From positions 2,995,501-3,059,500 of the forward strand of contig NC_092570.1 of NCBI RefSeq assembly GCF_037975245.1: DNA of 64,000 bases. The letters are read 5' to 3'. The translations under genes and the position numbers were made by a program. Below the pieces are notes generated by a model that was given only the letters and a program-made list of their open reading frames with translations, searched no databases and was not told where the DNA came from. Shown piece by piece: positions 21,659-37,000 of this stretch (position 1 is the first letter of the stretch; the number at the start of each line of letters is the position of its first letter). The DNA is from Apostichopus japonicus (lineage: Eukaryota > Echinodermata > Holothuroidea > Aspidochirotida > Stichopodidae).

Positions 21659-24600
21659 TTTGCCACTCAACTCTGCTCACTGTGGTCTACCTAGAATGCA
21701 CACAATACTGTATACCTGAAAAAATTAGAGTAAGAGAAAATACGAGGTAAACATTAATTTACATGATAGTTATATAGTTGGCATGCATTACATTGAGACA
21801 TTAAGTTTTGTTAATGATTATCAAAGTTTCATTAACTTAGAAACAGAAAGCAAGCCTATCATGGCATGGGTAATAAGTTACTAGTTTGAGAGAGAGCATC
21901 ATGGTCCCTTTTTGAATACGAATTCCTGTTGGTCAACTTGTTTTGGAGAACACTAAAAATAAATAAATGGATCTTTCAAAATAACAGTACATTTTGGGCT
22001 GCATAACAGAACTTTTACAGATCTGCTGAGTTGTCGTGACACATTGGACCTGTCTTGCACAATGATAGGAATGAGGTAATATAAATAAATTTCTGGAGTG
22101 GGTGATCAAAGAGGTAACAACACAAATTTGGAAAACAATGTTAAACAAACTGGTGTGATAACCAGAGGTAGAGGCAGAAATGGTAGATGTGGGTGTCCTA
22201 CCTTTTGGAGGCAACATGATTTGCAATCGCACCTCACAGCGGGGGTCAAGGGGCCCGTCTCCAGGGCCCTTGTGAGGGTTAAGGGGGCAACACTTTCTTA
22301 GAAACTTTGCATCTTTGAGGTATCAGTGGGTAAACTGCAAACTGTTTAGTTAGCCAATACGAGATTTAATTGTTAAGATTAGGGAAAGTCGGATATCAAC
22401 AATATTGACAACATTGTATAATTTCTGTAACTGTATATTTGAGAAAACTTTGCCTGGCTTCATGTATATTTTGCAAACCGTGCATGGAAAAATAGGACGT
22501 CAATTTGCTCAAGACGGCTGGCTGCCTAATCCCCGGGTGATAACAATATATCAATTCGACCACAATGTGCAGTTAGCTTGGTCCTTGGTTTTAGACATTT
22601 GACAACCAGTTAAAGCTAGCACCGCTACGGCACTAACGTTAGTAATAGTCCTAGCTTAGGCCTCGCACTATTAAGTATTATTATTAATACTAAGCCTAAC
22701 TGGCACGGATGCTCTACTCTAGCCAGTACGTAAGGCCGTTGGCTCAACTTCGCCCGATAGCCTAACATTTTTACTCATAGGTAAGCATAAAGCTACATGG
22801 AAGCAGTGAAATAACATACTTTTTCTTGATCTTAAGCGAATAAGTTAGAATGAAGTAAGGTTTCCTTCATAGTTAAAGTTATTTTGAGTTTGTCGTTCCA
22901 CTGTTGTGAACTGCACAGAAACGTCTCTGACTGTTTTTGCGGAATGTGAAATTGCGCAATCAATGCTGTTGGTCTCTAAGTAGAAATATTAGAAAATATA
23001 TTTGAAAAAGTAAAAGTAGTCATTTACTTTAAATTATGTTTTTAAAGAATAATATACCATTTTTATAGTACATTAAACAGTTAAAAAAACTGACGCTATT
23101 TTCAAGGAACTAAAAACATATATTTCATTTTAAAATACTGAGTAAAATCAACTTTGACCTCGTTGGCATGGACACTGGTGTAAAATAGTATTAGTAAAGA
23201 CACTCTACGCGAAGTACCTGTAAATATGATCTCTGTCTCTTTGTGCTAATTATACTGTTAATAGGTTAGATTATGCTAACAGTTTTTTATTTGTTGATTC
23301 TAGGTCTGATGCATACCTATAAGCCAAACGGTCGGTTCCAACGATAAATATGAAAGTCTAACTTAACTTTACGTTAGACTAGTCTATAGACTGTATCATG
23401 GTGACTGTGAAAGAAGTAGGCATTGGCCCCCTAGGCCTGACTTAGGCTAAGCCTTCGACTAGGCTATAATCATTATTTATGTGGGAATGTACAGAACTCC
23501 AGTTAAGTCCAGGTTAACATATTAATAGCAATGACTGATACCAGAGCGGGTGCCAAGTAACTTATGATAGGCAATGTTGGCTAATTGGGTTAGGCAACAC
23601 TACAATGTTATTGTTAGGGCCTAGCTTTGGGAAGTAATGCCTGTATAAACTGTTTGCTAAGTTGATATCTTATTACACTCAGTTCTGCATTCAGTTCGTT
23701 GGCATGTTGGGCAATTGAACAAGGGCAGTGGAACTGGAAGTTGGCTTGCAGTCACACGATACAATAAGGGGGAGGCTCAACAGACTCTGTAGCCCTAACA
23801 AATACCATCCTGAAATAAATGTTGGCTCACAGCCTGTATAGTGGACATTATAAATCATAAAGAAGCAATGCAGTTAACCCGGGGGAGGGGCGGGTTGCTG
23901 CAGATCAAATTGAAACCTAATAATAATATCAAATGAAGATGTGATCAACATTTCACTGTTTTGTTATGGCTATTAGGGCCTAGACTTTTAGGTATGATGT
24001 GTAAATATTCTGAAGATAATGTTGTATTTTGGTTGATACTGGACATTTTATATTAAATTGCTGTAAAAATAAATTGCATAAACATATGTACATACTAGTA
24101 CAGTGGGCCTACTTTGTGGGTCTAAGGTCCATGTGGTTGTTTTAGACCACTTAAAGACTTTTTAGTAATTTTCATTCATCCAAGTGTGGCAAGACACCCA
24201 GAGAGAGTATAAACTGTATACTTATAATTTCTAACAGGGTAATGAACTGTCAAACCACTTATTTTAGTTGTTTTGAATAATAGTGAAGATTTTTAATTAA
24301 GATATTTGTCTGGGCCATTTTCATCCATCCATGTTGCATTTTGGACCACCCTTGTGCTAATTTCGACCACCCTTCCATTGAGCCCATTTCACCAACAGCA
24401 GATACACACATTGTAGTGTGGTGGATGGAATGTGACAAATTTTATTGCTAACACTATAATTAACAAACATAATACAACAAGAAATAACCAATTAATGGTG
24501 TTACTTCTCTCATACAGAATTTTATGACTCACTGAAGTGCCTGCTGCAGGTTATAGCCCCTTTGAATTATATGGCATTTTTTTTAAAGATGTGAAATTTC

Positions 24601-24972
24601 ACTGAATATTTAAATGAATTATTTCATGCTTCGGAGATAGCCATGCCAATGAATTGCAATCTATTATGTTGAAAGAATATTTATGCAAGAAAAGCATCGT
24701 GATATAAATGCATTTTATCAGCACTAGTTTAAACTATTGATATGAAATGGTGAGTAGGACCAAAATCACTTGGCGACCTAAAGCCCCGAGCTTATCCTAT
24801 ATCAAAAATCCATAATTTTGTTCAAGATTTGTATATTTCAACTACAATTTCATATATATACTACAATTTCAATTATATATGTATATATGCATGTATGTAT
24901 ATATCATGTTTATACACAAACAATTTTTTCTTTAAGATAATATGGGAGTGATGTATCTAGCCTAACCAGATC
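21659..24972. other. divergent intergenic region, IFT80 / CXorf58 homologue
   Basis: 3.3 kb between the start codons of two divergent genes, so it must hold both promoters and any 5'UTR exons. I saw no coding exon and no exact X-box. There is a small hairpin around 22672-22692 (AGTATTA...TAATACT) and a GC-richer stretch at 22200-22290. Confidence 0.5.
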
Positions 24973-27900
24973 ATGGAACATTCAGCAAATGGTAGCCATT
25001 CCACCATCAATGTTACACTTCCAAGTCAACACAGTGCAAGTTCAGGCAGTTCATTACCCTCAAGAATTCCTCCAACCCACGACAGGAATGAACCAGAAAT
25101 ATCGAGACAAGAAAGCTCACCTAAGAGGCCGTTATCAAGTAAACTACAACAAAACAGGGAGTAAGTCGCAAAATCTTTGAAATTTATCTATCGTATGATC
25201 AAACCCAAGAATAGAACATTCTAAGCAGACCTATGTGGTGACATCAATGGTACTCGCTTCTAACATGAATTCAGAGCTGAGGTCTTTTAGACCTTAAGAT
25301 TCCATTTTTTTTCTTCTTTTTTTGCTGGCTTCATTCCAGTAGATGTTGCCAATTGGCAGTAGAAGAAAATGCACAGGCAGTCATCTACCAGTGCAAATTA
25401 ATATTTCCTTTGTGTTAAATTGAAGAGAAATGCAAGTCAGTGGGAATTTATTAATTTCGTCAGTTTGATTTTTATGCATTGGCATTTAACAAATTTGTGG
25501 ATAAAATTTTGAAGTTCTAAAAGCCTGGTCTTTACTATTTTGCTGTTTATATATGTGTAGCCTAACCTTTCTTATCCTACATCTCCTGTCAAGTAAATGT
25601 AAACAGTCATTATTTTTGTTGACACTCAGTTTAATATAATTTTTCTTGTTAGTCTGGAGAAAGTATTGGCAGCAAGATCTATCGAGAGATGCTGGTGTTC
25701 CTACAGAGATCGTCAAATGTTCAAGCTGTTAAAGCATTCAGTGTGTGCAGCAGTAAGTTGTTAGGATTGTGGTACAGGCCAATACATTGCCACATGTACA
25801 ATAATATATGCCAACTGTTATAAAGTGTCAAAATATAATGTTGCTATGTGCTATTGAACTGAAAACATAATTCAGTAAAATAAAACTCAATAATTATCCC
25901 AAAATATGAATAAGACTACTGTATATATGTCAAGGAATTATGAAAATTGCAACTTGCATTTGAAAGATACCCCAGTAATTTAAGAGATGGTGGAGAGTTG
26001 AAATTAAGACCATCCCCTTCCCCCTCCCCCCTCCCCTTACCTCCTAAACCCATATTCTGGTAAACAAAATGGGAGACTTGCTTGAATTTTAAAGGGTAAA
26101 AAAAAACAATCTCTAGTCCTTCTTTTTTCTGTTCAACATATTCATATTTTGCAATTTTAATAAGGAGATATTGTCTATTTCCTTTAGAAATTTGAAAACT
26201 ATTAATTGGTATCTCATACTAAAGGCTCTGAAAGTAAACGTATATCGGGTAATTACCAAAGTATGGCCTTAATGTTCTAATCCTTCAATCCATGTGAAGA
26301 CATTGAATATGATTAAAATTGACACAATTAGCATCTCCAATTGGACAAAAATGTTGTGAACAAGGTAATTTTAGAATATTCAAAAATTGTTTGATCATAT
26401 ATTGGTCGTAATACTGACTGTTTAAGCAGTACTGTTACACCTTTCTTTATATTGCCCACGCAGGAACATTCTTTAACTTACGAGGTGCTCAGAAAAGTTA
26501 TCCCGGCAGAAGCGGAGTTACTTAGAGACCCCAGCATCAGAGCAAGGGTTCGATTCAGGTGAGAACCAATGTTTCGTGTTTTCATATATCTCCGTATAAA
26601 ACGTCTATTACTAAAAAAGTATTGGATTGTCACTAGCAATTTCTGTAATTGTCACATTTCTTGCTCATTTGCATAATCATATAATTAATATTATATTTTT
26701 TGTTTTTGCATTTAGATTTGCTGGTGCAGAGTTTCCACCCATTGTTCTCTTTAAAATTTACACTCACACAGAAGGCACTGGTCTGAGGTACATGAGTGGC
26801 AAAAAGTGTATCAGACCAGCCTCCGATGTAAGCTATTGGGTTAAAATTGTTAACTTTTGTTGCTTGTTTTTGAAATAATGTTCCTTCTACACAAACAGGT
26901 AGAGTGAACTAAAGCTGATGGTGTTGTTACCCGGTGGAATTTCTCATGAATAATGTTATATAATTCATGACATTCTTTAATTTTGCAAAACCAATATCAA
27001 GGCTGCATCACTGGCATATAAACTGGTACACATTCTCACCTTAAAGTGATACCCACATTGGTTGATTTTATTTGCCAAAAAAAAAAATCTCTTTCTAAAG
27101 AAATTTGGTAGCTCAAGATTATTGTTTTAATAGCTTGTAGGATTAGTGACTTTCAGATTATATTATTTTCTTAGTTTTCCAAACACATCACTAATCTGCC
27201 TACTCTGATGTCATTTAAATATCAATTTTTACACATCCCTCACCCCAAGTGATATAACTGTTAACTTTACCCCCATTGGTTTGTGGTATTTGAAATAGTA
27301 TCTTTTGCCAAAGAAATATGTGAGCCAAACATACACTGTAAGCTTTTGTCACATAAGTGTTTAACAAGTGTTTTGACTCAGCTGTTATGTATAATTACAA
27401 CAGAGGTTATATGCTTCTAAGTTCTTTACTTTTATTACATTTCCAAATTATTAATGTTTCCGCTAGGCCTAGTATATACTTGTATATCAATGGTTTAGTA
27501 CACATTCCCACCAACCCCACCCATTGTGTCAGTAAGGACCAATAAATGTATGAAAGACATAAAATATCAAAGTTAATATTCAATGCAACTTAATACTAGG
27601 ATTCTCCAGATCCTGCCCCTCCTATTCCCTTCACCTTCCTCCACCCCCCTTCCTCCACCCCACCTTCATCAACCTTCCCCCACCTTCCACCCCTCCCCCC
27701 AAATGCTCCTTCAGGCTAAAACATTCTTTACTATGTAAGTGCCATGATGTACCATCTGCTATCTCTAATTTCCTCCTCCCTACCCCCCGCCCCCCCCCCC
27801 CTCAGGCAGCATCAGATGCATGTCGCATGATGGGTCATCGGCTGTTCTACGACCAGATGATAGCCGATACTTGCCAACAGGAACAAGATCAAATCACAGA

Positions 27901-30900
27901 CGAAGTAGACGTTACCACAACCAAAGATTACATGCAGGTAGGAAATACATTACAAGGAGTGAGAAGAAGTCTACATGTTGTACTTAATGCCAATGATATC
28001 TTACATGAAGAGGTTTTGAGTACCAAATATATTAAATAGAGATAGGAAGTCAAAATTAGGTTCCAAAGTAAACACTGCATGGCGAGCAATATATCATCTA
28101 TATCAGTAGATCAACTTATTATAAAAACTTGACTGATAGTTGCCATGGATACAACTCACTTCAGATTTAAACATACATCCATCATACTAAGATTTCATAT
28201 TTTAAACAAACAGAGAAACCGATAAATTCTCAGTATGCTTGCCTGTGATTTATGATTAATTCAACATCAGCAGTCCAACGATTACAAACATCAAAGCCAA
28301 TACTTAAGTCAGCATTCAGTTTCCCTTAAATATATGCATGGGCAATTTGTGATGTTATGAACTCAAGACAAAATAACAGGAGTGATAATTAAAGATTATG
28401 GAATTCTGCTTTTGAGATATAAATCATCATATTTGCTAATCATCATTATTTTTGAAAGAGGTGACTGCCACCAGTTGTCACAGGTTTTCACTATGCTTTT
28501 TGGTATAAGTAAATATTATCAGTTGATGATTTTTGGAGGTTGCATAGATTTGCTGGTTAATTTTTTGTTTTTTTCCCCGCTTTCTTTCATACCTTCCTTT
28601 GTATAGTACTTGAGCAACTTGGATGAAATGCCAGCTCATATGGGAGGAAGGGATAATTTATGGAGAAGACTTGATCTGAATGGTACGTTGTCTCGTATAT
28701 ATTACATATGATATGTTAGTCTCTTTCTATAAGTGGAAGCAGCATGGTGTGTATACATGAAACAGCATGTCACCGTGCAAAGGGTACCTGATATAAAGTA
28801 GAAAACCTCTGTTTGACCTCGTTACAGCCTCTGTGTGTGGGTATGAGCATCACTTGGCCGTTGATAATGATACTCTCCTAAGACTACTAAGACTAGACAC
28901 TTCCATTTGATTATCTGCCATCACTATATAGTGATACAACAGATGAAATGTTAACTTTAAGTTCTAATAGAGTCATAACTTTATTGAAATTTAAACGCTG
29001 TTAGTTTTTGTTGAACATTAAATTTCGTTCTTAAAGTTTTGATGTCTTACTTATTTGTCATTATATAGTGTAGGAATTTTCAACCCAAGAACACATTTCG
29101 TAGGTGCTCTATAAATCTTCTCTTAGACCCAACTTTTCATGGATATCTCTAAGTCTGGTGATTTGTCTTAAAATACAAAATAACCAGAAAGTTGTAGAAA
29201 ATAAAAAACAATATAGAAAAAAAAATAGATAATTACAAAGTAAAACAGAAAAACCAGTTTGATGTTGTCACATTGTATTCCTCATCTCCTAACAGTCCTA
29301 CCTCGCACCACAATTCTTTACGATATATTGGACTTTGTGGAGAATGGAAAGACAACACCCAGGCTGCAATCTGAATTCAGAGTTCTCACTACCAGACCTG
29401 TAACGCAAGAAATGCAGTTAGAACACATCAAATTAATATCCAAAATCAGGTAAAGTGGTTTAAATTTCCTTTGAAGCCTTTGCCAGCACTTTGGTATCTT
29501 TGACAATTTCATATATAAAAAAAAAATATGTTGATGAAACATTTGAAATGGAGCAAGGGTGCCAGTCCCAAAGTTTGCATCAGTTGAAAAAGTTGTGCTA
29601 TGTCGCTTAATTGAAATCTTAATTTAGAAAAACAACGAAATAGGAGCAATTTACGAAAGTTTGTCAACATTTTCAACCAGGGAGGTTACTGCTAACTCAA
29701 CAGCCTAGCTGAGTTAATGATTAGGTTTCTTAATTTGTTCTGCTTTCTTTAATCTTTTTTTTTATGTCCCTGTTGTATTGCTTGTTGCATTCTTTCTTTT
29801 GCATCCAGTTTAATACAGTTGTTTTTTAAAGAAAATTGTAGTGTTTATTTTGAAGGTTATATAAATTCATTGCAGTAGACAAAAAAGGTTCATAAAAGGA
29901 TTTTACATTCCCTTTCCAGGACCCCTGAGATATGGACTCCTACACCTCGTCAGCCTCCCAAGTCAGGACGACAGAGTCAGCCCGGAGAAACAGCTCGTAG
30001 ATCTCGCCAGGCGACGCTCAGAGCTAACAGGATGAAGAAGATGTACGCTGACGGCAAGAGAGTGAGATTTATAACAACATTATATAGGTTAAACTGGAGT
30101 CATTTAACTGTTGGTTTATGATCATCCATTGCTAGACTGAAATACAAGAAGACCTTTTTTCGTCCCTCTCTAAGTATTCTTGTTGATCCGTACAGACGTG
30201 GGATGTGCCGATGTTAATTCAAGGTTATGGCCATTATATTGTTATATACAGAATAAGATAAGAGACGTTTATCCTGGTTGCCATAAGCAGAGTTAATTTG
30301 TCCGGCATATGGACGTCGTCACATTGGGTTTTGGTACCTCCTGAATCAGTGGATGGTACATATTTGATCTCCTCACAGCTGGTGATTTCACAGATAGTCG
30401 GTCATATCTCCAGATCATCACATAGCTTTCTCTCCGATGAATAATAATTATGTTCACATAAAATGAATGATGGATTTGAGCATTAAGAGGTATCGAATAC
30501 TCACAAGGCATGAACCAATTATTAGCTTTCATATCGTATCTCCAGTTTATTCAATGGTGTCAGAATCTAGGTTGCAATCCTGGGGCAATTATGTCATGGC
30601 CTTAACAAAGAAATTACCTTTAATTTCTGACTTGAAATTTTTCTAAGTGATTTTGCTTTGGTTTGGAGTGTGTCACTCTTTGTTGTCTAATGTGCTTGAT
30701 GTCTAAATATTCCTGTTGAAGGACCAGGGTGGTGGATGAATTTGTAGAGTGTTATGTAATATCTGTGAAAAGCAGTTTGAATGCAATGCAAGACTATATC
30801 TTTAATAATCTGTGTTCCACTATATGAGATATTTGTTTACTTATTTTTTTTTTTTGCTTCCTCAGGAAGAGTGGATAGACTCTGGTGGTGGAGTTCGATC

Positions 30901-31012
30901 CGAAACTGATGGAAGAGAGGAGGAGGAAGATTGGGAGAGGGAGGCAGATAAACTATTCGAATGGACTCAAGGTTTATCGTACGATGATATAGGATTTGCA
31001 AGTCCTAGTTGA
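24973..31012 (+). CDS. CXorf58: CXorf58 homologue, IQ-motif protein (9 exons, complete)
   Basis: Exons: 24973-25160, 25653-25752, 26464-26558, 26716-26827, 27806-27937, 28607-28682, 29296-29449, 29920-30061, 30866-31012. They sum to 1146 nt, 381 residues, with every junction GT-AG and in phase. An IQ-like segment (SIERCWCSYRDRQMFKLLKH) leads into the family core CAAEHSLTYEVLRKV, PAEAELLRDP, RVRFRFAGAEFPPIVLFKIY, DACRMMGHRLFYDQ, then PRTTILYDI and RPVTQEMQLEHIKLISKIR. Human CXorf58 has CAAEFYVTHEILKKV, FRFRGETFPPFIVFKIF and PRTMLMYDI at the matching places, recalled from memory. The C-terminus is acidic and ends EADKLFEWTQGLSYDDIG, reminiscent of the paralogue C11orf65. The molecular role is unknown. 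An in-frame upstream exon is possible because the N-terminal 60 residues are low-complexity. AATAAA lies at 31027-31032. Confidence 0.88.
27600..27805 (+). repeat. long pyrimidine-rich tract before a CXorf58-homologue exon
   Basis: Two C/T-rich stretches (about 27607-27710 and 27770-27805) lead straight into the CTCAG acceptor of the exon starting at 27806, including a run of about 12 Cs. They form a polypyrimidine tract much longer than splicing needs. Confidence 0.6.
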
Positions 31013-34000
31013 TGGCAGCATTGATAAATAAATGATGAATTATGCTATCAGAAATTATTTATTCGGACTCATCTTTTCGGAGGAAATCCCTCAGGGTGAA
31101 ACTCATAGTAGAACACGGCGGGAACTTTGAGATGGGGGAGGATACACTGGTCAAAGAAATTGAGACTGGAAGATTCTTTCTTCATCATCGACAAGTTTTT
31201 CGGGGGGGCGTTTGGGTACTCACTGTTACTTGTACTTAGGTACATTTTACAGTACTGGTGCTCGACATGGTATTCAACAAACTGGAAAGAAATAAGTGAA
31301 TCCTGTACCATATCTGGCTTTCTGGAATTGATATCTTATAATCTGATAATAATCATGAAATTCATCACTTTGAATGAAACGTTCAGTTTTATTAAAAGGA
31401 GACGTTCTTAAAATAGCGGGAGGTAAAGAATTGTCTTTCAAACAGTATGATTATGTGTTTGTGTTAAGATTCATTGATATAATTTCAACCATTACCAATA
31501 TGTGCTATTTCTCTCCAATGGTGCAGTTTGTAAATTTGCAGAAAAATATATAATACTGTTTAACTTGAGTGTTTTTTGTCTTCTTTATGATATTTTGAAA
31601 ATTTTTGAGAATATTTATTTGTTTTCAGTCAGTGTGAAAAGAATGAGCATTTTGTTTTGATAGGTAGAATGTGGTATTTCTAGGGTTATAGTTTTGAGAC
31701 TCTTCCACTATATCAACTTCCTTCCCTCAACATGTACATTCTCACCAATGCTGACTGTGATCGCTAGTTTCACATTGGTAAGAACCAGCTCATAAGTGAA
31801 GCCATAATTATCAAGGTTTACTGTGACATAATTGGTAACTACGTGCAAAACATAATACCTACGTTCCACCGTGTCCAACCGGACTATACTACATAGTTTT
31901 TTATTTCAGATGTGTAGAAACTGGGCTATTTTTTGTTTGTTCTTTACCATTGCACCAACAACTGCCTATACACACGATTAGTAAGCTACTTTTCTGGCAT
32001 TTTTGAGGACAATTCAGGAAAACTTGCATGAATAACAGTTTTTACACCATTTTGTTTTGGTCACTGAAAAACAGGACAATGCAAATTTTGCAGGCAACTC
32101 TTACATAGTTCTTGTTTATTGCTACAGAAACAGCCATTTGGGTGTACAATTTCCTTTGGATTCACTTCATGAGCTTACAAATAATGAGGCCTAAAACATC
32201 TTTCAATGATGGTATGAATATTTTCGGGCTTGGTATGAAATTAGAGATAGGAAAATGTCATTTGAATGTGAAACAACAATAATTTTCAATGATTTTAATC
32301 TCAGTTTAATGTTTATTCTTCCCATCTTTTCAAGTACAAATATTTCTTACATTACAATTAAGTTTATTTCTCCCCACTAAATGATGGAAAACAAATATTA
32401 TTGGCATCAGAAATATTTATTTTACAAATCTCTACGATAAGTAGTATTGTAATGGTTCATGACTTGAGTCACTAAATTTCAAATGACTCCTAACAAGTGC
32501 GTCAACTTTTCCCCGCAGCGGTAATACAGTGACTCGTTTCAATGCTTCAAGTCAAGTCAGGAAAACCACAAGCAATGATTTGACCTTAAAATGACCTGGC
32601 TTGTTTGTCGTGACAACTCTTGAATATAGGCATAAGGAGCTCATTTCGGTCGGGGTAAGAGCAAGAGAATCTTGCCCCAAAATATTTTATCCAACTGGAT
32701 TAACTGCCCTTTAAACAATAACTCATGGGTACTATTTCTGTTTGCCCTTCCTCTTTGATTCCCACCTATCTGAAAGTTACACATACGGTCTTGACTCAAC
32801 ACTAAATCACTTCAAATTCCAAGAAAGTTGTACTTTCTGTATGAGTTTTAGAAATAATGCAAAGTAACATTCAATCAAATATGGAATCATATGCTTCAAA
32901 TGCGGAATTATAAGCATCGACATAAATGTATGTCTTCATGTATACCTTCTTTACAACACCAGTAAGATATAGAACATCCTAATACATCAGAGTCATGGGA
33001 CATTTTGGCCTAGTGTTACAAAAGGTTTTTCTAGTAATATTGCAAACACATCTTAGTGCTGCTGGTCAGAAAACTTCTTTAATCCTTAATATGAAGAAGT
33101 TGAAGCAGTTAGCTGAACCCATTTACTACATCTACCAGCAAACCTGACCAGGTGCACATCTAACAATGTACATTCATTTTCACTCCGATTTCGAACCATG
33201 ACTATTACTATGTGAAGCAGTCACTGAGGCATCATTGCTTCAAAAACAGTTTATATCTTCAATGATCAAGCTATGATATAAGGTAGATCATACTAGTATT
33301 TTAATGGTTCATAAAGGTTTTAGTCATCTAATGATCTATTTAACACACTTAAAAATATCATGTCAGCCAGTACAAGAAGAAATAATCATAATAAGCCAAT
33401 TATTAGATTGAAATAAGATTACTTACGATTGGAACAGACTTAACCCTGACATTCTTATGGACTTCTAAATGAGTGGAATTAATCATATTATTCAAAAGAA
33501 GCTTGGCAGATACAAATGTTACAAGTAATTAATGATCACAGCAGGTGGAAAACAGAGCCCTATTGAATTACCTAGGGTTTAATGACAGCAGCTTGTGAAA
33601 GATTGATTATTGCTTGGGAAACATACCATTCTCTGCTAAGGGGTAATTTCAGGAGTAGCAATAGAAGTATTGCTAAAGCTAATAAAACTTGGATCCTTGC
33701 AGGGACTTTGTTCAGAGGATCTACTTTTAAAAACCCTTGTTTATAAGCAAAGCATAATACTTAGTAAAAATGAACTCAAATGTTCACACTGAATTGCAGA
33801 GAGTTGTTTTTCAGCAGAAAAACAGTCTGACACCTTCCTTTGCTATTTCAAGATTCTTCATGAAACCTTACATGATTAATACTGAGGATGTAGAAAATGA
33901 TTTTTGCTTTAGAAATTTAATGGCCAGCTGCAAATTATGACAAAAATTATGAAAGAAAACAAAAAACTTATTATATATCATCATCAGTACTGCACCCCAA

Positions 34001-37000
34001 CATTTAAACATTTAAGCGTACTAAAACTACATTAAGTATTCGCACCAGGATTCCTACACTTTTTCTGAAATAAACTACTATAAATTTTTCATGATACAAA
34101 TTAAGAACTTCCATGACCCCTTTCATGAAACATGTCTTTTGGCAACAAAAAAAAAAAAAAATCAGTAGGGAGAATGAAACAAGTTAGGAATATCATTTTT
34201 CATTTTTCTTTCAATGACTTTAGCATTCTCCATAACTTTGCCAGGTCTGAAAATCAATTGAAATTCCATAATTTTTCCATGACTGTACGGACACTATTCC
34301 AAAGTACTTTTGTGTACTAAAGTTGGACGGTCCAAGTCATTCTGAAACGTTCAATGGGGTGCTAAAGTAGACCATAGTATTACCCCAAAGTGAATTTTCA
34401 GCATGAGCGACCATTATTTGACTTTCTAGCATATAACTGGTGGTAATACTCTTTAATACCCTTTAAGATATTCTTGCTCATGCAAAAAAAAATTTAAACA
34501 TTACAACAACATGGTGTAACTTTCTTAAACCTGATAAAATTTTCTTGACAAAAACATGGAAACAAAAAACAGAATTATATAAATTGGCAAAAGTGCAAAA
34601 CAATTGTTTACAATTTGCAATGCAATATAAAAGAGATGAACAAACACAATTATCTAAACGACAAAACTCATTACACACTCAACTGATATAAGTTATTAGA
34701 CATATATATAGATCGAACAAAAAATTTCTGAAACTAACATTTAAAATGTGAATAATTTGTTTCCAAATAATGGAGGAAAAGAACAAGTACACAGTAATCT
34801 GAAAGAAACTCTGTACACTATAGATTTAGAAAGACAAGAAAAAGGGCTTTGCAACCCAAAAAGACAACCAAAGAAACTTAAAGAAAGATCCACATCAACA
34901 TATTGCACTGTAAAAAGATTCCCTCATTTTTCTGAAGTTTGTTTGGAGAATGACTTTACAGAAATGTATTAAGCAAAATTTAAAAATTAGAGTTGATTAA
35001 TTTTATGTCAAAGTATCTTTTATACATAATTTACTATTAACCTATAGATCTGCTATAAATTATGTTGTACAAGTGATAGCTATAACTTGCAACACTTTGA
35101 AACAGAAGTCCATTTTAAGACAAAAACTTAGATTAAGAAAGGCTTCACTAAAGACCACAGAAAGAAAATCATACCGATACCCCATATTTGACAATGTACC
35201 AATATTAAACGATAAAGTTTAACTGATGCTGAAATGTCTATCATCCTTTCTTGGAGTTCAGTTAAACCAACAGAAGGGTCTCAATAACCCTCTTCCCTTC
35301 TCCTCTCCCTCCCACCTTCCCCCTTCTCTCACCCCTTCCCCTGTTTCCAGCCACTTTTCCTTTCCCATTGTACCTACCTCCAGGTCATTACCGATTCCCC
35401 CTTCCCCACCTCCACCCACTTTTTCACTAATGCAATGCAACTTTTTACAAAAAGTTCGATCAGAGATTTCATCTAGCAGGTTGAACACTATGTACTGGAA
35501 TTAAGATATTTGTAAATCCACACAGACAAACCCACCCCACCCCTCATCTCATTTTCAATATTTCAGACTTACACTGTACAAAGTCGGAAGTATATAACAT
35601 AGCTTTCACAGATCATGCAGCAAATTCGAAACTCTTCAAGTTACTGAGACAATCCCAGCAGCCATAGATGTCTGAGATATATAGCTCTCTGAGATTCAAG
35701 GCTATCGTATACCATATCTAGTTAAATTACCAAGGCTAAGCGGCTTGATACAGTAATATAATTAACCTCAAATTATTACTGGAACCTGTGAAATTTAGTG
35801 ACTTTTTTTCCATTTGCAAGACTAGGTATAGATAGGGGAGCGTAATTGTAGGGGTGAGACATGTAAGTTCAATAGCTCATAAGTACTTAAAAGTGCATCC
35901 TGGATGAGACTGGTATAAGAATCGACCATGGCCAGGTGTGAAACAACTTTCATGGGCAACATGGTGCATTCCAATCCTGTTTTGTGTTTTATACCCATGA
36001 CTGATCTAAACAAATGAATCTACACTGTCGATTGCAAGTTTTGGAATATTAATTACTGAAATGTCTTAAGTACTAAATGGCTGCATATGGAATATAGAAT
36101 GTAAACTGATCTATGTCATTGACAATGAAAACAATAATCTCCAATAAGTCACAAGTAAATGCTATGACATGCACACCTGCCTACTCTCAGTTTCAACCGT
36201 GAGCCTCAGTCTTACATGTTGTCTCACTGTGGGATTTGCAAGTATCACATGCAAAAACCTGAAAAATACGAAACAACCTCAAAGGTCTGCTGTATAGACC
36301 CCAACTATAGCACGGTATCATGGAAAATTTTCTTGGGATTACATAAACAACCTTCCTTGGTCGTGACATGACCTCTTTTCACCAATTAGTCTGCAACGCC
36401 TGCCACATATTTTCTTGTATGAGGGTCTTTGGGTGAACGCTGTATGATTAACATGATAGACAAGAACATATTTCCACACAGTGTTTACACATATGAGTCT
36501 ACTGGTGATAATAAGCTATGCAGGCTAATTTTGGAGCCTGCATGAGGTTGATTTACGACCGTGGCAGGTTGATTACCTAATCACAAAACTTTCTTAGCTA
36601 TAGCGTGCTATAATTGGAGTTAAAGCAGAACGATATGGAAGTTGGATGTTACTGTTAAAATGAAGGTTTGTTTGACTTATGGTAAGTTTTGTAACATCTC
36701 CAGGATTTGGGCAAAAACCTCCAGTTTATTTTTTCTCTCTTTTTGAAATCTCCAACTTTTCTTACTTTTGGGGGGATTGACAGGTTTGGACATGACCCTC
36801 CATCAGCACCCTGCCATAATTTGTGAAGATATGAAAAAACTAATTTTTAACTTTATAAAAAAAATTAAATTATTCAATTTTTAAAACTAGCTATCCCAAT
36901 GAAAATGAAACTATACCAATACAAAATAAATATTTTCTTTTTTCCAAACTCAATTTGTTTGCTATGCATTCATGCCAAAGGTTGACATTTTTTCTATCCA

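Noticed and set aside
24973-31012. Calling the plus-strand gene C11orf65/MFI
   Set aside because: It shares features with that paralogue, but the core blocks match CXorf58 better.
35226-35504. Proline/serine-rich open frame
   Set aside because: It lies in a simple pyrimidine-rich tract, with no start context or splice support.
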